From contig CAKSIW010000056.1 of NCBI GenBank assembly GCA_934463175.1, positions 1 through 18,595 of the forward strand: a DNA stretch of 18,595 bases. The letters run 5' to 3'. Positions 1-9,702 of this stretch are shown piece by piece. Every line of letters starts with the position of its first letter. Position 1 is the stretch's first letter. Under the pieces are notes generated by a model that was not told the DNA's origin, made no database searches, and saw only the letters and a program-made list of their open reading frames with translations. This DNA comes from an uncultured Clostridia bacterium (lineage in GTDB: Bacteria > Bacillota > Clostridia > Monoglobales > Monoglobaceae). The position numbers and the translations under genes were made by a program.

Positions 1-1793
1 GCAAGCGAAGATCCGCGGTTTTTATACTTGGGGTCGGCAGAGGTCTTGATATGCTCGTTTGCGTCTGAGAAAACATATTTGCCAAGGTCTGCAAGATTGT
101 TTTTGAACTCGATTGTCAGCTCATATTCTCCCAGTCTGCTTTCCATATCAACAAGCAGTCCGATTTGTTTGTTTTCGGTGTCAACGGAGCAGTTGAAGCT
201 GTCAATGTTGACAACACGCTCACCCGTGACAACATCTTTGAGATATGCCGTCCAGTTTGACTTGTCGGAAAGTGCATTGAAATTGTCGCCGATACACTGA
301 ACCGAGAAGAAGGAATAGCCCTCATAGTAGATGATTTTCGGGTCAATTCCGGTGAAACCGAGGTCAACCGTCTCGCTGCCGAGAGCGGGGAGTGTGACAA
401 TTTTGCTTGCAACCGACGGAACAGGCGTTCCCGTTCCTGTCAGATTAAATGTGATTTTCCTCGTGTCAATACTTTTTTGCAGTGTGTAGCCCTCGGTCGG
501 TGCATACACAATGTCGGGTGCGTCTGCGTCGGGGTTGTTTCTGTTCTTTTTGTAAATCGGGCGCGCTTTGAGCTTCACGGGAATGTTCCGCTTTATTTCG
601 CCGCGGTTTATCGTTCCGACGCTGATCGTTTCGTCCGCTTCATTTTCACCTGCAACCCAGAGCGCAGGTTCCTGAATCATGTTCAGCTCATTGTCGAGGA
701 GCTTATCTTCAAAAACCAGCCTGAGCTGACCGTCCACAATCTGCTTTGAGTCGGGATCGGAGTTGTCAATGGTGAGATATAGCGTAATTTCGCCGTCGTT
801 TGCATAGCCCGTGTTATCACTGTTGGGCTTCAAAAGCTCCTTTTGAGTCACTGTCATGACGCAATAGTCAGAGGTGGATTCCATGCCGTTCAATTCGCCG
901 ATTCCATACATGGTGTCAACCTCGCCCGAAGCATTCGGAACAAGGAACTCGGAGTCAAACATAATCGAAACCGCACTGTCGGGATAGTTGAACTCGTTGT
1001 AATAGTCGTCAAAGTTCAGCGTTTGGTTGACACTGTAATCCCAGAGCGTGTTTGCAAGGTTATACCAGTGCGCAAACTGGACACGGTCGGGTGTGCGGTT
1101 CATTGAAGCGTGCTTCAGGAGACCGTATGCGGTTGTTGTTGAATAGGTCGTGCTGTCCGATATGGAATACATCTCGGGCATGTTTGACGCGTCAAACTCA
1201 GTCTCTGTGGTTATCGGCGTGGCTGAGGCGTTTTTATAGAACTGTCCGCCGTCATTTTCCGCAATCTTGGTGTCAAGCAGAACGCGTATGCCGACGCCGA
1301 TGCTCTCGGAGGTCAGGTTTGTGTAGCCGTATCTTATGTTGACATAGCCGCCGTGAGCACTTGCGGTGTTTTTGTTGACAATGAGCTGCTGAGTGATTGC
1401 AACACCGTCAACGGTCCATGTGCTTTCAATGACATCTCTTTCGCCGTCAAGCGCATATTTGTGCGGAGCGGCTGTCATTGTTCCCTTTGAGCTTCCGTAA
1501 ACATAGTATCTGATGTCACTTTCGGCGGCAGTCAGATTCTTTTCGATTTTTACGGTTGTGTATGAGGTGGCGAACTTGTCGTCACCGTCATACAAAAGAG
1601 GCTTATTGTCGTCAAACCGCTTTGACGGAATGCCTTTCAGAGTGTTGATTCCGAAGGCTGAGCCGTCTGCCGCCGATGTGACAACGATATATCCGTTGTC
1701 AATGCAGGGAGCATCGTTTGCAAAGACCGCAGTGCTCGGAATCAGACCGAGACATATGCTCACCGTCAGAAAAAACGCTAAAATTCTTTTCAT
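1..1793 (-). CDS. Large secreted protein of unknown function (partial, C-terminus beyond window)
   Basis: The minus strand is open from the ATG at 1793 to the window edge, giving 597 codons with no stop, so the 3' end is missing. AGGAGGGAG lies just upstream and supports this start. The protein begins with MKRILAFFLTVSICLG and a V-F-A site near residue 25, a classical signal peptide without a lipobox. The rest is beta-rich in appearance, with many Gly/Asp/Thr/Tyr residues and no obvious repeats, membrane segments or catalytic motif. Around residues 180-205 a stretch containing GVGIRVLLDTKIAENDGGQF looks like a strand from a carbohydrate-active or surface beta-sandwich fold, but I cannot name the family. 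It starts 16 nt after the stop of the giant gene upstream and is almost certainly in the same operon. Role unknown; secreted or surface location is inferred from the signal peptide. Confidence 0.85.
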   Translation of the reverse strand, partial: MKRILAFFLTVSICLGLIPSTAVFANDAPCIDNGYIVVTSAADGSAFGINTLKGIPSKRFDDNKPLLYDGDDKFATSYTTVKIEKNLTAAESDIRYYVYGSSKGTMTAAPHKYALDGERDVIESTWTVDGVAITQQLIVNKNTASAHGGYVNIRYGYTNLTSESIGVGIRVLLDTKIAENDGGQFYKNASATPITTETEFDASNMPEMYSISDSTTYSTTTAYGLLKHASMNRTPDRVQFAHWYNLANTLWDYSVNQTLNFDDYYNEFNYPDSAVSIMFDSEFLVPNASGEVDTMYGIGELNGMESTSDYCVMTVTQKELLKPNSDNTGYANDGEITLYLTIDNSDPDSKQIVDGQLRLVFEDKLLDNELNMIQEPALWVAGENEADETISVGTINRGEIKRNIPVKLKARPIYKKNRNNPDADAPDIVYAPTEGYTLQKSIDTRKITFNLTGTGTPVPSVASKIVTLPALGSETVDLGFTGIDPKIIYYEGYSFFSVQCIGDNFNALSDKSNWTAYLKDVVTGERVVNIDSFNCSVDTENKQIGLLVDMESRLGEYELTIEFKNNLADLGKYVFSDANEHIKTSADPKYKNRGSSL

Positions 1794-1809
1794 TATTTTG
1801 TCTCCCTCC

Positions 1810-4800
1810 TTATCCTGCAATAAATACATACATAACCATCATTTTGCGATCCTCGGTCTGCACAAACAATGTATACATTCCGGGTTCATCGGGCGTCAGC
1901 GTAACTTTTGAATCGGACGCCGTGAGAGCCTTAAAGCTCTTGCCCTTCATCTGTGCTGCGTTGTAGAAGCCCTGTGCAAATGCATATGAAACCTTGTTTC
2001 CTGCATTTTCGGCATTCATGAACGAAAGCTCAAGAGCCTTGCCGAGAGTGAAGGTTGACTGAGTGTTCGGAATGAGAACCGTGCTGTTAATCACAGCATA
2101 CACATCGTCAAGACCCATAACCGTGATGATTCTGCTCAGCTCTGTTTTGTTGCCTGCCAAATCTTCAGCCGAGAACATAACTTCATATTCTCCGGGCGTG
2201 TTCGGGTCGAAGTCTGCGGGATACGTAATGCTCATTGCACCAGCAAGCCCCGATTCCGTGTCGCCTGCCGTGACATTTTCAAAGCCTGCGCGGTCAAACT
2301 CACCTGCTTTGACATATATGTCGCGGACACCGCCATAGCTTTCCGAATAGTCAATCACGGGAGCGTTCAGGTCAACATACAAAACATCAATCCTGTGTGT
2401 TGAGCTGTTGCCGATTTCATCTGTGACCATGAAGGAATATGTTCCGTTTTTGGTCGGCGAGAAGCTTATGCTTTCATTTCTCTTTCCGTTCTGAACAATG
2501 AAGGTTTTCACCTTTGCCTTCTGAACTGCCGAAACAGTGATTGTCGGTGCGGTGTTGCTCCATGAGGTCGGGTTTCCGCTGTCGGTGGCTGTCGGAGGTG
2601 TTTCGTCAATCTCGTTCACCGTAACCGAGAGCGTGTCGAAGTTTCCTGCTTTGTCCATATATTTGAACAGATATGTGCCGTTGCTCATAACTGTGTGATA
2701 CGGCGACTGTGACGCGTTCTGAATGAGAATTGTGTCGCTTTCGAGACCGTCAAGAGTGTCGCCCTCAGTTGTCGGAGTGAGCACAATTGTTGCAGCACCG
2801 GGGAAGTTGACGAGATTTCCGTGTTCGTCTGCCATTTTGTTTTCCTCAACATGATATGTGAGGTTCGGCTTAACCTTGTCAATGTTGTCAACTGCCGCAT
2901 AGAGCTCTTCCGTCAGGTTGCCGCTTGTGTCGCGGAAGCGGAAGGTGCGGAAGCCGTTGTCCTTGAAGATATATGAAATGTAGCTTGAGAATGCACCGCT
3001 GAATTCCTTAATGCGGTTGTGGTTCTCGTCATATATCTCATAGTCGGCAAGCTTGTTGAGACTTATGTTTGCCTCAACGTCGGAGTTTGTGGGCGATTCG
3101 GTGCTGTAGCTTATGAACGCCCTCGGAGCTGTGCGGTCAAGACTTGAAACGCTCAGCTGAACCTCTGTTGTGTTTCCTGCTTCATCACTGAAAACAATGC
3201 CTGCAAATCCGTTGTTGTCAAAGGTGAGGGAATAGCTTCCGTCGGGATTTGACTTCACATCTGCCGCCGTGAAGCCGCGTCCGCTGCTGTCACGTCCCGA
3301 AACCGATATGACTGCAGGTGATTGGCTTATGTTGTCGGTGATTTTGACGTCTGCTCTGACGGAGTCCTTTTTGTCAGCCGTTGCCGCAATGGGAGTGTAG
3401 GTGACTTCCGCTTCGGGCGGTTCTTTGTCAAGCTTCACGCCGCTGACCGTCAGGTCTGCACGGCTGCCCGATTTTGCGGTATACGTGAAACGGTATTCGC
3501 TGTCATCGCTGATTTTCAGGTATCCGACCTGAGTTCCCATATATCGGATAATTGCCTCAACATCGGATTTCAGGTATCTGCCGTTGTATGTGTAGCTGTA
3601 GGTTGTTGCCTTATAGTCCGAAAGGTTCGCGCTTTCGGTGAAATATGCCGCGGTGTCAAGCACCTGTCCGCCGCTTGTGAATTCGACCGTAAGCTCGGTC
3701 GGGTTCTTGTCGATATAGTCGATCCCGACGGGAATTGTTGTCTCGTTGCCTGCAATGTCGGTCAGAGTGAATGTGAAACTGCCGTTTTCCGTGAAGGTGT
3801 AGGACTGTGCATTCACCGCAATTTTGTCGGAAGCCGTGAGATTATCCTTTATATCCTCGATGGTGACTGTCACGTCCGTGTTGACAGGTGAGCCGTCAGA
3901 TGGCTTGCGCGGTGAATAAATCACATTGCAGCTCGGTGCGCTTCTGTCAAATCTGTCAACAACATAAATCTGACGGTATGATGCTGTGTCCTCGCCGCTC
4001 GGGTTGAGAACGTCAAATTCAACATTTCTGTTTTCGGTTATGTCAAGAGTGAATCCGCGGCGGAGAATTTTGCCGTCAGCTCCCGTCTCCTCGTCAATTC
4101 CGACCGCGCCGTCAGGGATATTTGCAATGCGGTATTCCCTGTAGACACCTTCATCGGGAAGTGTAACGGAAACCACAGCCGAATCCGCGTTTGTATATCT
4201 TTCTGTCAGCTCGGAGCCATTGACGGTGAAGCTGATTCCGCTTTGTGGAACATGCGGACGGGACTTGTCAATCCAGTCAATCCGAATCGGAAGCTCCGAT
4301 TTCCTGCCGAGTGTGTCCATAATTGCATATGTCCTGTTCAGATTGTCGGAGAAGGTCAGCAAATGCTCTGTTGAAAATGCTTTTCCGCTGATTGACATAT
4401 AGTTTGCGGCATATTTTTCAGCAACCGTTTCCGCAAACTTCTCACGCGTTGACTGGCAGCGCCTGAATGCGTTGAGCATCACTTTAATGTCGCCGTATGC
4501 CATTGACGGGAAGAAGTGACTTTCCTTGACAAACGGGTTTTCATATGCCTGAACATAGTCCTCAAGGAATGTGCTCATGTGAAGCAGAGTATACTCCGGC
4601 ACTTCGGGGAAGAGCGAATCCTGTGATTGGTTGTAGAGCGTTTCGAGATATACTATATGCTCGCTTCCGAGAGGATTCCTGTAAAGCCCCGTTGCGCTGT
4701 CATATGTGAGTTTTGAAAGGTCAAACTCACTGTCAAACACCGTGCGCAGCTCCTCTGCCGTGACATATTCCCTGCCGCACAGCGGATTGAGTATTTCAAA

Positions 4801-7800
4801 GCTATACCCCGTGCGCTCGCCTCCGACAGGTGTCAGAGAACTAATGTCAATCTCGGACGGAATCTGCCATGTGTCAAAGCTGTCCGTTCCTTCATCGGCG
4901 TAGTCCGAAATGCAGAATGTGTAGCCGTTGAACTCGGGAACATGTATTAAAGCTTCTTCCATGCCGCCGGGAACAGATTCGGCAAAATCCATCAGAAGCG
5001 GAACAACCTCGCGTTCATACTTTTCATCATCAATGCGTACAAGGAATCCGCTGCTTGACGGAATGCTTTCATCGTAATAGTCCATGCCGCCGAGGCATTC
5101 ATTAATCAGATAATCAAGCATATCTCCGACAGGCTCGGTGTATTGGCTTTCTGTGAGAAAATAGGTATACCGCGCGACCTCGGAATAGTCGGTCGGATTA
5201 TATTTCACAAGATATTTTTCCTCATCGGTGAGCAGTGACATATCCGTACGGTATTTTTCTGCGATTTCGTTATACCTGCTCACTGCCTCGTCAAATGTGA
5301 GATGCTTTGTTTCACCGCCGAAGGAATATGTGAAGCCTTCCGCACGGCGTTTTTTCGCATTTGCCTTCATTGCCTCAACCACATCGTCAGATTCAAAAAA
5401 TCCGATGAGCTGAACGGGTATGTCGGAGGTCACTTTTGCTGTGACCGCGCCGCCTGTGGGAGTGTCGCTGTTCGGTGTGTATTCGGTGTCAGCCTCCGCA
5501 AGCGAAGCACTTGTCTGTATGTCTGCAAGCTTCATTGTCGTGACATTTCCCGCACTGTCCGAAATGCGTGCATAAACGCTGTAGCTGCCGTCGGGGATTG
5601 CTCCGTACTCCAATGTGTAGCTTGCCGAAATTGCAGATGTGCCGGCTGCGTGAATCGGGATAATATTCGCAAAGGCAGTGCCTGTCGGGTCGCCGAAATA
5701 TCCGTTTTGCTCATATGTCTCCGAATCGCCGCTTGCGGACAAGGTGCGGCTTGCCGCAGTGTCCTCAAAGAAGTCGTCGTCAGAGGGCGAACCCTGTGTG
5801 ATTGCAATTAGCGGTGCGGACAGTGAATCATTATCCGAAACAGTAAAGGAAATTTCACCGTATTTTGCAGCACCCGTTTCGGGATTTTGTGTTGCGGTGC
5901 CGGGGGTGATTATCGGCATTTCACGGTCAAAGCAGTTCACCTCAATGCTTTTTGTTCCTGTTTTTCCCATCTTGTCTGTGATTCTGACCGCTGCTGTTCC
6001 GTTGTCCTTCACGTTAATGCGGAGAACACCGATTTCGCTGCTGTCAGCAACTTCAGCATCTGCACCCGAAACCTCGAAACTCATGTCGTCAGGTGTTTCA
6101 TAGGTGTCATAGCTGTATCTCAGCTCAATCAATGCACTTTCAGCGTTTGTCATGCTGCTGATGTTTTCGGTGTTCACAAAATATATTGTCGGTGCTGTGG
6201 TGTCGAGTGTGAACGAAACCGATTGCGACGAATAGTTTCCGCCCATGTCATCGGCTGTGAAGTTATACACATACTTATATGCATTGTTGTCAAACGTTGT
6301 GCTGAAATCGCTTTGCAGCGGATTTTTGATTTCGCGTGCATAAACTCCGAGGGTTTCGTCGCGGCTTATCCGCTGTGTGCTGTAGCCTCCGCCGAGAATG
6401 CAGGTTATGTCAAGCTTGTCGTTTGTGTTGTCGTCAAACAGCGGCGTGATTGATTTAATCTCACTGAAGCTGTTGATGATGTATGTTCCGTCGCTGCTTG
6501 TTGTGAGATTGTCGGGGCTCACAAGAACTCCGACGGGCTCGGGCAGCTTGAGGTCGATGAGCATCGGCACGTCTTCGGAGCTTTCCTTCGGGTATCTGAC
6601 GGTTGACACATGCCCGAATTTGTCCTTCAGCGTGATTTCAATGTGTGCCTCTGTCTCGTCGCGGTAGCGTTCGTCCTCGGCGAATTTTTCAAGGAAGTTT
6701 ATCGTCTGCGATGACGAGAAGGAGGAGAGGGTGTATTCTTCAGCCGCCTTGTCACCGATGAACAGCGTCATTTTGGGCGCGCTGCCTTCCGAAAAATCAA
6801 TGTTGCGCTCCGTGACATGAACACCGTTGCTGTAGCTTGCCGAATCATCGGTAAGATAGTAGTTTACGGTATATGAAGAGTTCACTCCATCGCGGGCTTT
6901 ATCCAATGTGATGACCGCCTCGGGCGGGATTGTGTCGAAATAGAAGCTCTGCGAATGTTTCTGAGACTGATTGTCGGGCTTCAGCGTGACGTTCAGGCAA
7001 AGAGTGAATTCTCCGTCAAAGATATAACCGTTGTTGTATTTCTTTTGAATTTCCTCGCTTGCAAAATTGAATGCCGCAAGTTCTGCCGCATTGCTGAAAA
7101 CCTGTGTGGAGGACGCGTCTGAGATGGAGGCACGCGAGCCGCGTTTCCACCCGTATTGAACCTCAAAGCTTGCGTTTGATGTGTCGGTCGGCTTGATGAG
7201 ATTAAGCTTCACGTTATGACTGTCCGAAACAATGCTGTCCGCACTGTCGGAAAGCTCAAACTGAAGATTCCGCGACGCTGTTGCATATATTCCCGACTTG
7301 TTCCAGTCGCTCACGTTGCCGACAGTGTCTCTGAACTTTGCAAGCACCTGCCATGTGTCATAGCTGTCGGCGATTGCGTTTATGTTGATTTCCTGTTTGT
7401 TGTCATTTGTGCTCAGGTTCTCTTCTGTGTCCTTCTGGTGGTTTTTGAGAATATATTCAATGTAGTCGTCAATCTTGCCGACACCTGTGTCATATGCATT
7501 GTATTTAACCGCAAGGTCATGTCCGCTGCGAATTTCCTCAACGCCCGTCACAACCGGTGCGGTGTTGTCAACCATAACGCGTATGTTGTTCTGACCCGCG
7601 TTGGTTGAAAGATTGCCTGCCTCGTCATATACCGCATATTCAAGGTAAAGGTCATGATTGGAGGGATATTCGCGGAGCAGACGTATTCCGCTGAGGTCAA
7701 CCGATGCGCGCGTCTTTGAAGAAGCTGTGCGGCTGAGCGGAAGAGTCAGTGTTTCGTTTGCAGTGTTTGATCCGTCAAGCTTGACTTTAAGCTTGCGGGT

Positions 7801-7953
7801 GCCGCTTCCGTCAGAATATACCAGCGAGACGGAAGCACCCTTTGTGAAGTTGAGGTTTCCGTCGTCCTCAAAGCTTATGCTTGCGTCGGCATTAATCTGC
7901 TTTGCCCATTGCTGAAGCAGATTTTGTCCGGTCAGTGACGGAGCCTCGGTGTC
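1810..7953 (-). repeat. Tandem Ig-like protein modules of the giant secreted protein
   Basis: The coding sequence specifies a series of diverged modules, each opening with D-x-x-x-P. The last eight junctions (Asp 1812 to 2444) are 78 to 107 residues apart, close to the usual size of bacterial Ig-like domains. Earlier junctions (584 to 1259) are spaced less evenly, 92 to 211 residues, so some modules there are longer or lack the motif. Similarity is at protein level; I see no long near-identical DNA repeats, so recent tandem duplication is not indicated. Confidence 0.75.
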
Positions 7954-9702
7954 AATGCGGATTCCGATGCTGAGAGGAAGCAGACTGCGGTATGCCGCAG
8001 GAACTTTCAGGTTTTTTCCGAGAACCTCAAGGTCGGATATATTGCGGAGATTTTTGCCGCCGCATGTGATTGCATCGTCTGCAAAGACAAAGCTGCCGTC
8101 CGAATTATATGTTCCTGCAAAGTCCACTCTGTATATCGGGTGACCGTCAATTTTTGAGGGGAGATAACGGAAATATAGCTCTGTGTGCGCGTCCGATTTT
8201 ATGCCGTTTGCAATGACCTTGTCGTTGACACCGATAACCCTTGCACCGACAAGATTTGCATAGACGAATTTTCCGTCAAGCCGTGTTCTGTCCGCGCTGT
8301 ATACCTGAAGCTTCAGCTTTGTGTCGGCTGTGAGACCTGATTTCTGAATCTCATCATCAAGAACAATTCTGAAAATCGGTCCTTTTGTGCCGCTCTCTCC
8401 GAAAACTGTCGGCTGTGCTCCGTTGCTGCCGATGATTTCGGTCGGAATGCTGCCGAACAGATTACAGCTGAGGTCGCTCATGCGGCTGACGGGCGGATAG
8501 AATTTCTTGCTGTTTTCCTCAAAGGCACGTTTGTTGATTCTTGTGTATGTATCGTCAACTGTGCGTGTGCTGTTTGAGAAATAGCCGCTCGCCGAGTCGT
8601 CCTTCAATGCGTTCCCTGCAACGTCGGTGATGCATTCCTTGCCGCAAATCAGCTTTGAGGGAGTCAGAAAGACGGTCAGCTCGCTGCTTGTGCTGTTGTT
8701 TGTGTTGTCGGGGATTGTATATTCAAATATGATTTTGTCGTCTTTAACTTCAACATATTTTGCGTCAAAGGCTGCCTTGTCGGTGTTTTTCTGAGGATTT
8801 GCCTGAAGCCTGAGCTTGAGCTTATCCGTGTCCTTAACCGCAACCTTCTCGTCAAAACGGACGTAATATTTAATCGTGTCGCCTGCCTTGACCGTTTGAA
8901 CGGAGGAACCGTTGACGTTTTTGCGCGTTGTGAAAGGTCCGCTTTCGATTCCGCAGTCCTTGATTGCGGGACCGACACTGTCACGCAGAAAAACTCTGAC
9001 CTTCTGAACGGAGCTTTTGTTGAATTTTTTGAGTCCCTTTCTGCTTGAGCGCAGGTTCAGCATCATTCGCGTTATGTCGGAATTCAGCTTAATCCAGTCT
9101 GCCGAAACGGTTCTTGTTCCGTCATACCAGCTCTCTGAGGTTGTGATTTCCTGCTGAATCGAGGATTGGTTTGAATAGAAGCGAAGATTCGCAACACCAC
9201 GCTGTTTGTTTGTTGTGCCTTTATAGTTGTCTGTTTCGGCAACAAGTGCGGCTTCAATGTCACCCTTGCGGATCAGCTGCTGAAGCTGGCTGCTGAATCT
9301 TGCAGCCATGTCAACCTTATAGTTGTTTTTGTCGTTTGCATTGTCATAGACCGCGTAGAAATATTTGCCGTCTGTCAGTTTTGCACCGTAGTCCGACTGC
9401 ACGGTGTCATAGACAAAAACAGTGTTGTCACTGTAGCCCGAGTAGTAGTTTTTGCCTCGGTTATATCTGAATTGATTGAAAACCGATTTGCTGCTCGAAA
9501 TGTCCTCAAGCTTGCCGCCTTCTCCCGCCTTGAGGATTTTTCCGCTCTCAAGGTTAACCGTACCCCAGCCCGAGGAGCAGTCGGACCATTTGATTTCCGA
9601 CCTGCCGCCAAAGCTTTTGCTGTCTGCAAGCACGGTCGGCGGAGCGGTTCCTGCCAGCATACACACAGCAAGAGCTGTGCTCAGGAAATGTTTTGCTTTC
9701 AT
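1810..9702 (-). CDS. Giant secreted multi-Ig-like-domain protein (2630 aa)
   Basis: Starts at ATG 9702, with GGAGG 7 nt upstream, and ends at TAA 1810-1812. A signal peptide (residues 1-26, cleavage after V-L-A) is followed by a unique N-terminal region (about 27-580) containing at least one Ig-like strand pattern. Then come Ig-like modules marked by a D-x-x-x-P junction (for example DNTAP, DTTAP, DRTAP, DLNAP) at Asp 584, 712, 923, 1050, 1167, 1259, 1812, 1919, 1998, 2092, 2189, 2275, 2366 and 2444. Many modules carry a D-x-x-G-N turn (DIAGN, DEAGN, DKAGN, DLAGN). Residues about 1425-1800 are different: non-repetitive and partly helical. No LPxTG motif, SLH domain, dockerin or C-terminal membrane segment is visible, so the attachment mode is unknown. 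The ATG overlaps the stop of the TetR gene, implying coupled translation. Adhesin or envelope scaffold are reasonable guesses only. Confidence 0.95.
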   Translation of the reverse strand: MKAKHFLSTALAVCMLAGTAPPTVLADSKSFGGRSEIKWSDCSSGWGTVNLESGKILKAGEGGKLEDISSSKSVFNQFRYNRGKNYYSGYSDNTVFVYDTVQSDYGAKLTDGKYFYAVYDNANDKNNYKVDMAARFSSQLQQLIRKGDIEAALVAETDNYKGTTNKQRGVANLRFYSNQSSIQQEITTSESWYDGTRTVSADWIKLNSDITRMMLNLRSSRKGLKKFNKSSVQKVRVFLRDSVGPAIKDCGIESGPFTTRKNVNGSSVQTVKAGDTIKYYVRFDEKVAVKDTDKLKLRLQANPQKNTDKAAFDAKYVEVKDDKIIFEYTIPDNTNNSTSSELTVFLTPSKLICGKECITDVAGNALKDDSASGYFSNSTRTVDDTYTRINKRAFEENSKKFYPPVSRMSDLSCNLFGSIPTEIIGSNGAQPTVFGESGTKGPIFRIVLDDEIQKSGLTADTKLKLQVYSADRTRLDGKFVYANLVGARVIGVNDKVIANGIKSDAHTELYFRYLPSKIDGHPIYRVDFAGTYNSDGSFVFADDAITCGGKNLRNISDLEVLGKNLKVPAAYRSLLPLSIGIRIDTEAPSLTGQNLLQQWAKQINADASISFEDDGNLNFTKGASVSLVYSDGSGTRKLKVKLDGSNTANETLTLPLSRTASSKTRASVDLSGIRLLREYPSNHDLYLEYAVYDEAGNLSTNAGQNNIRVMVDNTAPVVTGVEEIRSGHDLAVKYNAYDTGVGKIDDYIEYILKNHQKDTEENLSTNDNKQEININAIADSYDTWQVLAKFRDTVGNVSDWNKSGIYATASRNLQFELSDSADSIVSDSHNVKLNLIKPTDTSNASFEVQYGWKRGSRASISDASSTQVFSNAAELAAFNFASEEIQKKYNNGYIFDGEFTLCLNVTLKPDNQSQKHSQSFYFDTIPPEAVITLDKARDGVNSSYTVNYYLTDDSASYSNGVHVTERNIDFSEGSAPKMTLFIGDKAAEEYTLSSFSSSQTINFLEKFAEDERYRDETEAHIEITLKDKFGHVSTVRYPKESSEDVPMLIDLKLPEPVGVLVSPDNLTTSSDGTYIINSFSEIKSITPLFDDNTNDKLDITCILGGGYSTQRISRDETLGVYAREIKNPLQSDFSTTFDNNAYKYVYNFTADDMGGNYSSQSVSFTLDTTAPTIYFVNTENISSMTNAESALIELRYSYDTYETPDDMSFEVSGADAEVADSSEIGVLRINVKDNGTAAVRITDKMGKTGTKSIEVNCFDREMPIITPGTATQNPETGAAKYGEISFTVSDNDSLSAPLIAITQGSPSDDDFFEDTAASRTLSASGDSETYEQNGYFGDPTGTAFANIIPIHAAGTSAISASYTLEYGAIPDGSYSVYARISDSAGNVTTMKLADIQTSASLAEADTEYTPNSDTPTGGAVTAKVTSDIPVQLIGFFESDDVVEAMKANAKKRRAEGFTYSFGGETKHLTFDEAVSRYNEIAEKYRTDMSLLTDEEKYLVKYNPTDYSEVARYTYFLTESQYTEPVGDMLDYLINECLGGMDYYDESIPSSSGFLVRIDDEKYEREVVPLLMDFAESVPGGMEEALIHVPEFNGYTFCISDYADEGTDSFDTWQIPSEIDISSLTPVGGERTGYSFEILNPLCGREYVTAEELRTVFDSEFDLSKLTYDSATGLYRNPLGSEHIVYLETLYNQSQDSLFPEVPEYTLLHMSTFLEDYVQAYENPFVKESHFFPSMAYGDIKVMLNAFRRCQSTREKFAETVAEKYAANYMSISGKAFSTEHLLTFSDNLNRTYAIMDTLGRKSELPIRIDWIDKSRPHVPQSGISFTVNGSELTERYTNADSAVVSVTLPDEGVYREYRIANIPDGAVGIDEETGADGKILRRGFTLDITENRNVEFDVLNPSGEDTASYRQIYVVDRFDRSAPSCNVIYSPRKPSDGSPVNTDVTVTIEDIKDNLTASDKIAVNAQSYTFTENGSFTFTLTDIAGNETTIPVGIDYIDKNPTELTVEFTSGGQVLDTAAYFTESANLSDYKATTYSYTYNGRYLKSDVEAIIRYMGTQVGYLKISDDSEYRFTYTAKSGSRADLTVSGVKLDKEPPEAEVTYTPIAATADKKDSVRADVKITDNISQSPAVISVSGRDSSGRGFTAADVKSNPDGSYSLTFDNNGFAGIVFSDEAGNTTEVQLSVSSLDRTAPRAFISYSTESPTNSDVEANISLNKLADYEIYDENHNRIKEFSGAFSSYISYIFKDNGFRTFRFRDTSGNLTEELYAAVDNIDKVKPNLTYHVEENKMADEHGNLVNFPGAATIVLTPTTEGDTLDGLESDTILIQNASQSPYHTVMSNGTYLFKYMDKAGNFDTLSVTVNEIDETPPTATDSGNPTSWSNTAPTITVSAVQKAKVKTFIVQNGKRNESISFSPTKNGTYSFMVTDEIGNSSTHRIDVLYVDLNAPVIDYSESYGGVRDIYVKAGEFDRAGFENVTAGDTESGLAGAMSITYPADFDPNTPGEYEVMFSAEDLAGNKTELSRIITVMGLDDVYAVINSTVLIPNTQSTFTLGKALELSFMNAENAGNKVSYAFAQGFYNAAQMKGKSFKALTASDSKVTLTPDEPGMYTLFVQTEDRKMMVMYVFIAG
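4270..5430 (-). other. Non-repetitive middle domain within the giant secreted protein
   Basis: Encodes residues of about 1425 to 1811, between two runs of Ig-like modules. Its composition differs from the modules: charged, helix-prone segments (for example around residues 1435-1500 and 1730-1775), more Glu, Lys, Tyr and Met, several Cys, and no D-x-x-G-N turns. The boundary begins at about PVQLIGFFES and ends at DWIDKSRP, where Ig-like modules resume. This may be the effector or ligand-binding part, with the modules acting as stalk. I do not recognise the fold. Confidence 0.55.

Noticed and set aside
3322..3891. 189-codon open frame on the plus strand
   Set aside because: It lies antisense inside the continuous 2630-codon secreted protein gene, has no family resemblance and is Cys/Val-rich in the way reverse-frame shadows are.
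5302..6453. Overlapping plus-strand open frames of 140 to 190 codons
   Set aside because: Antisense to the giant gene, mutually overlapping in different frames, with no recognisable motifs or ribosome binding sites.
1810..7953. Recent DNA-level tandem repeats in the giant gene
   Set aside because: Module similarity is confined to short protein motifs; no long near-identical DNA stretches were seen, and nothing resembles a CRISPR array.
9640..9702. Lipoprotein signal in the giant secreted protein (Cys at residue 14)
   Set aside because: The residues before Cys14 (LAV) do not satisfy a lipobox, since position -1 is Val; a signal peptidase I site after residue 26 fits better.
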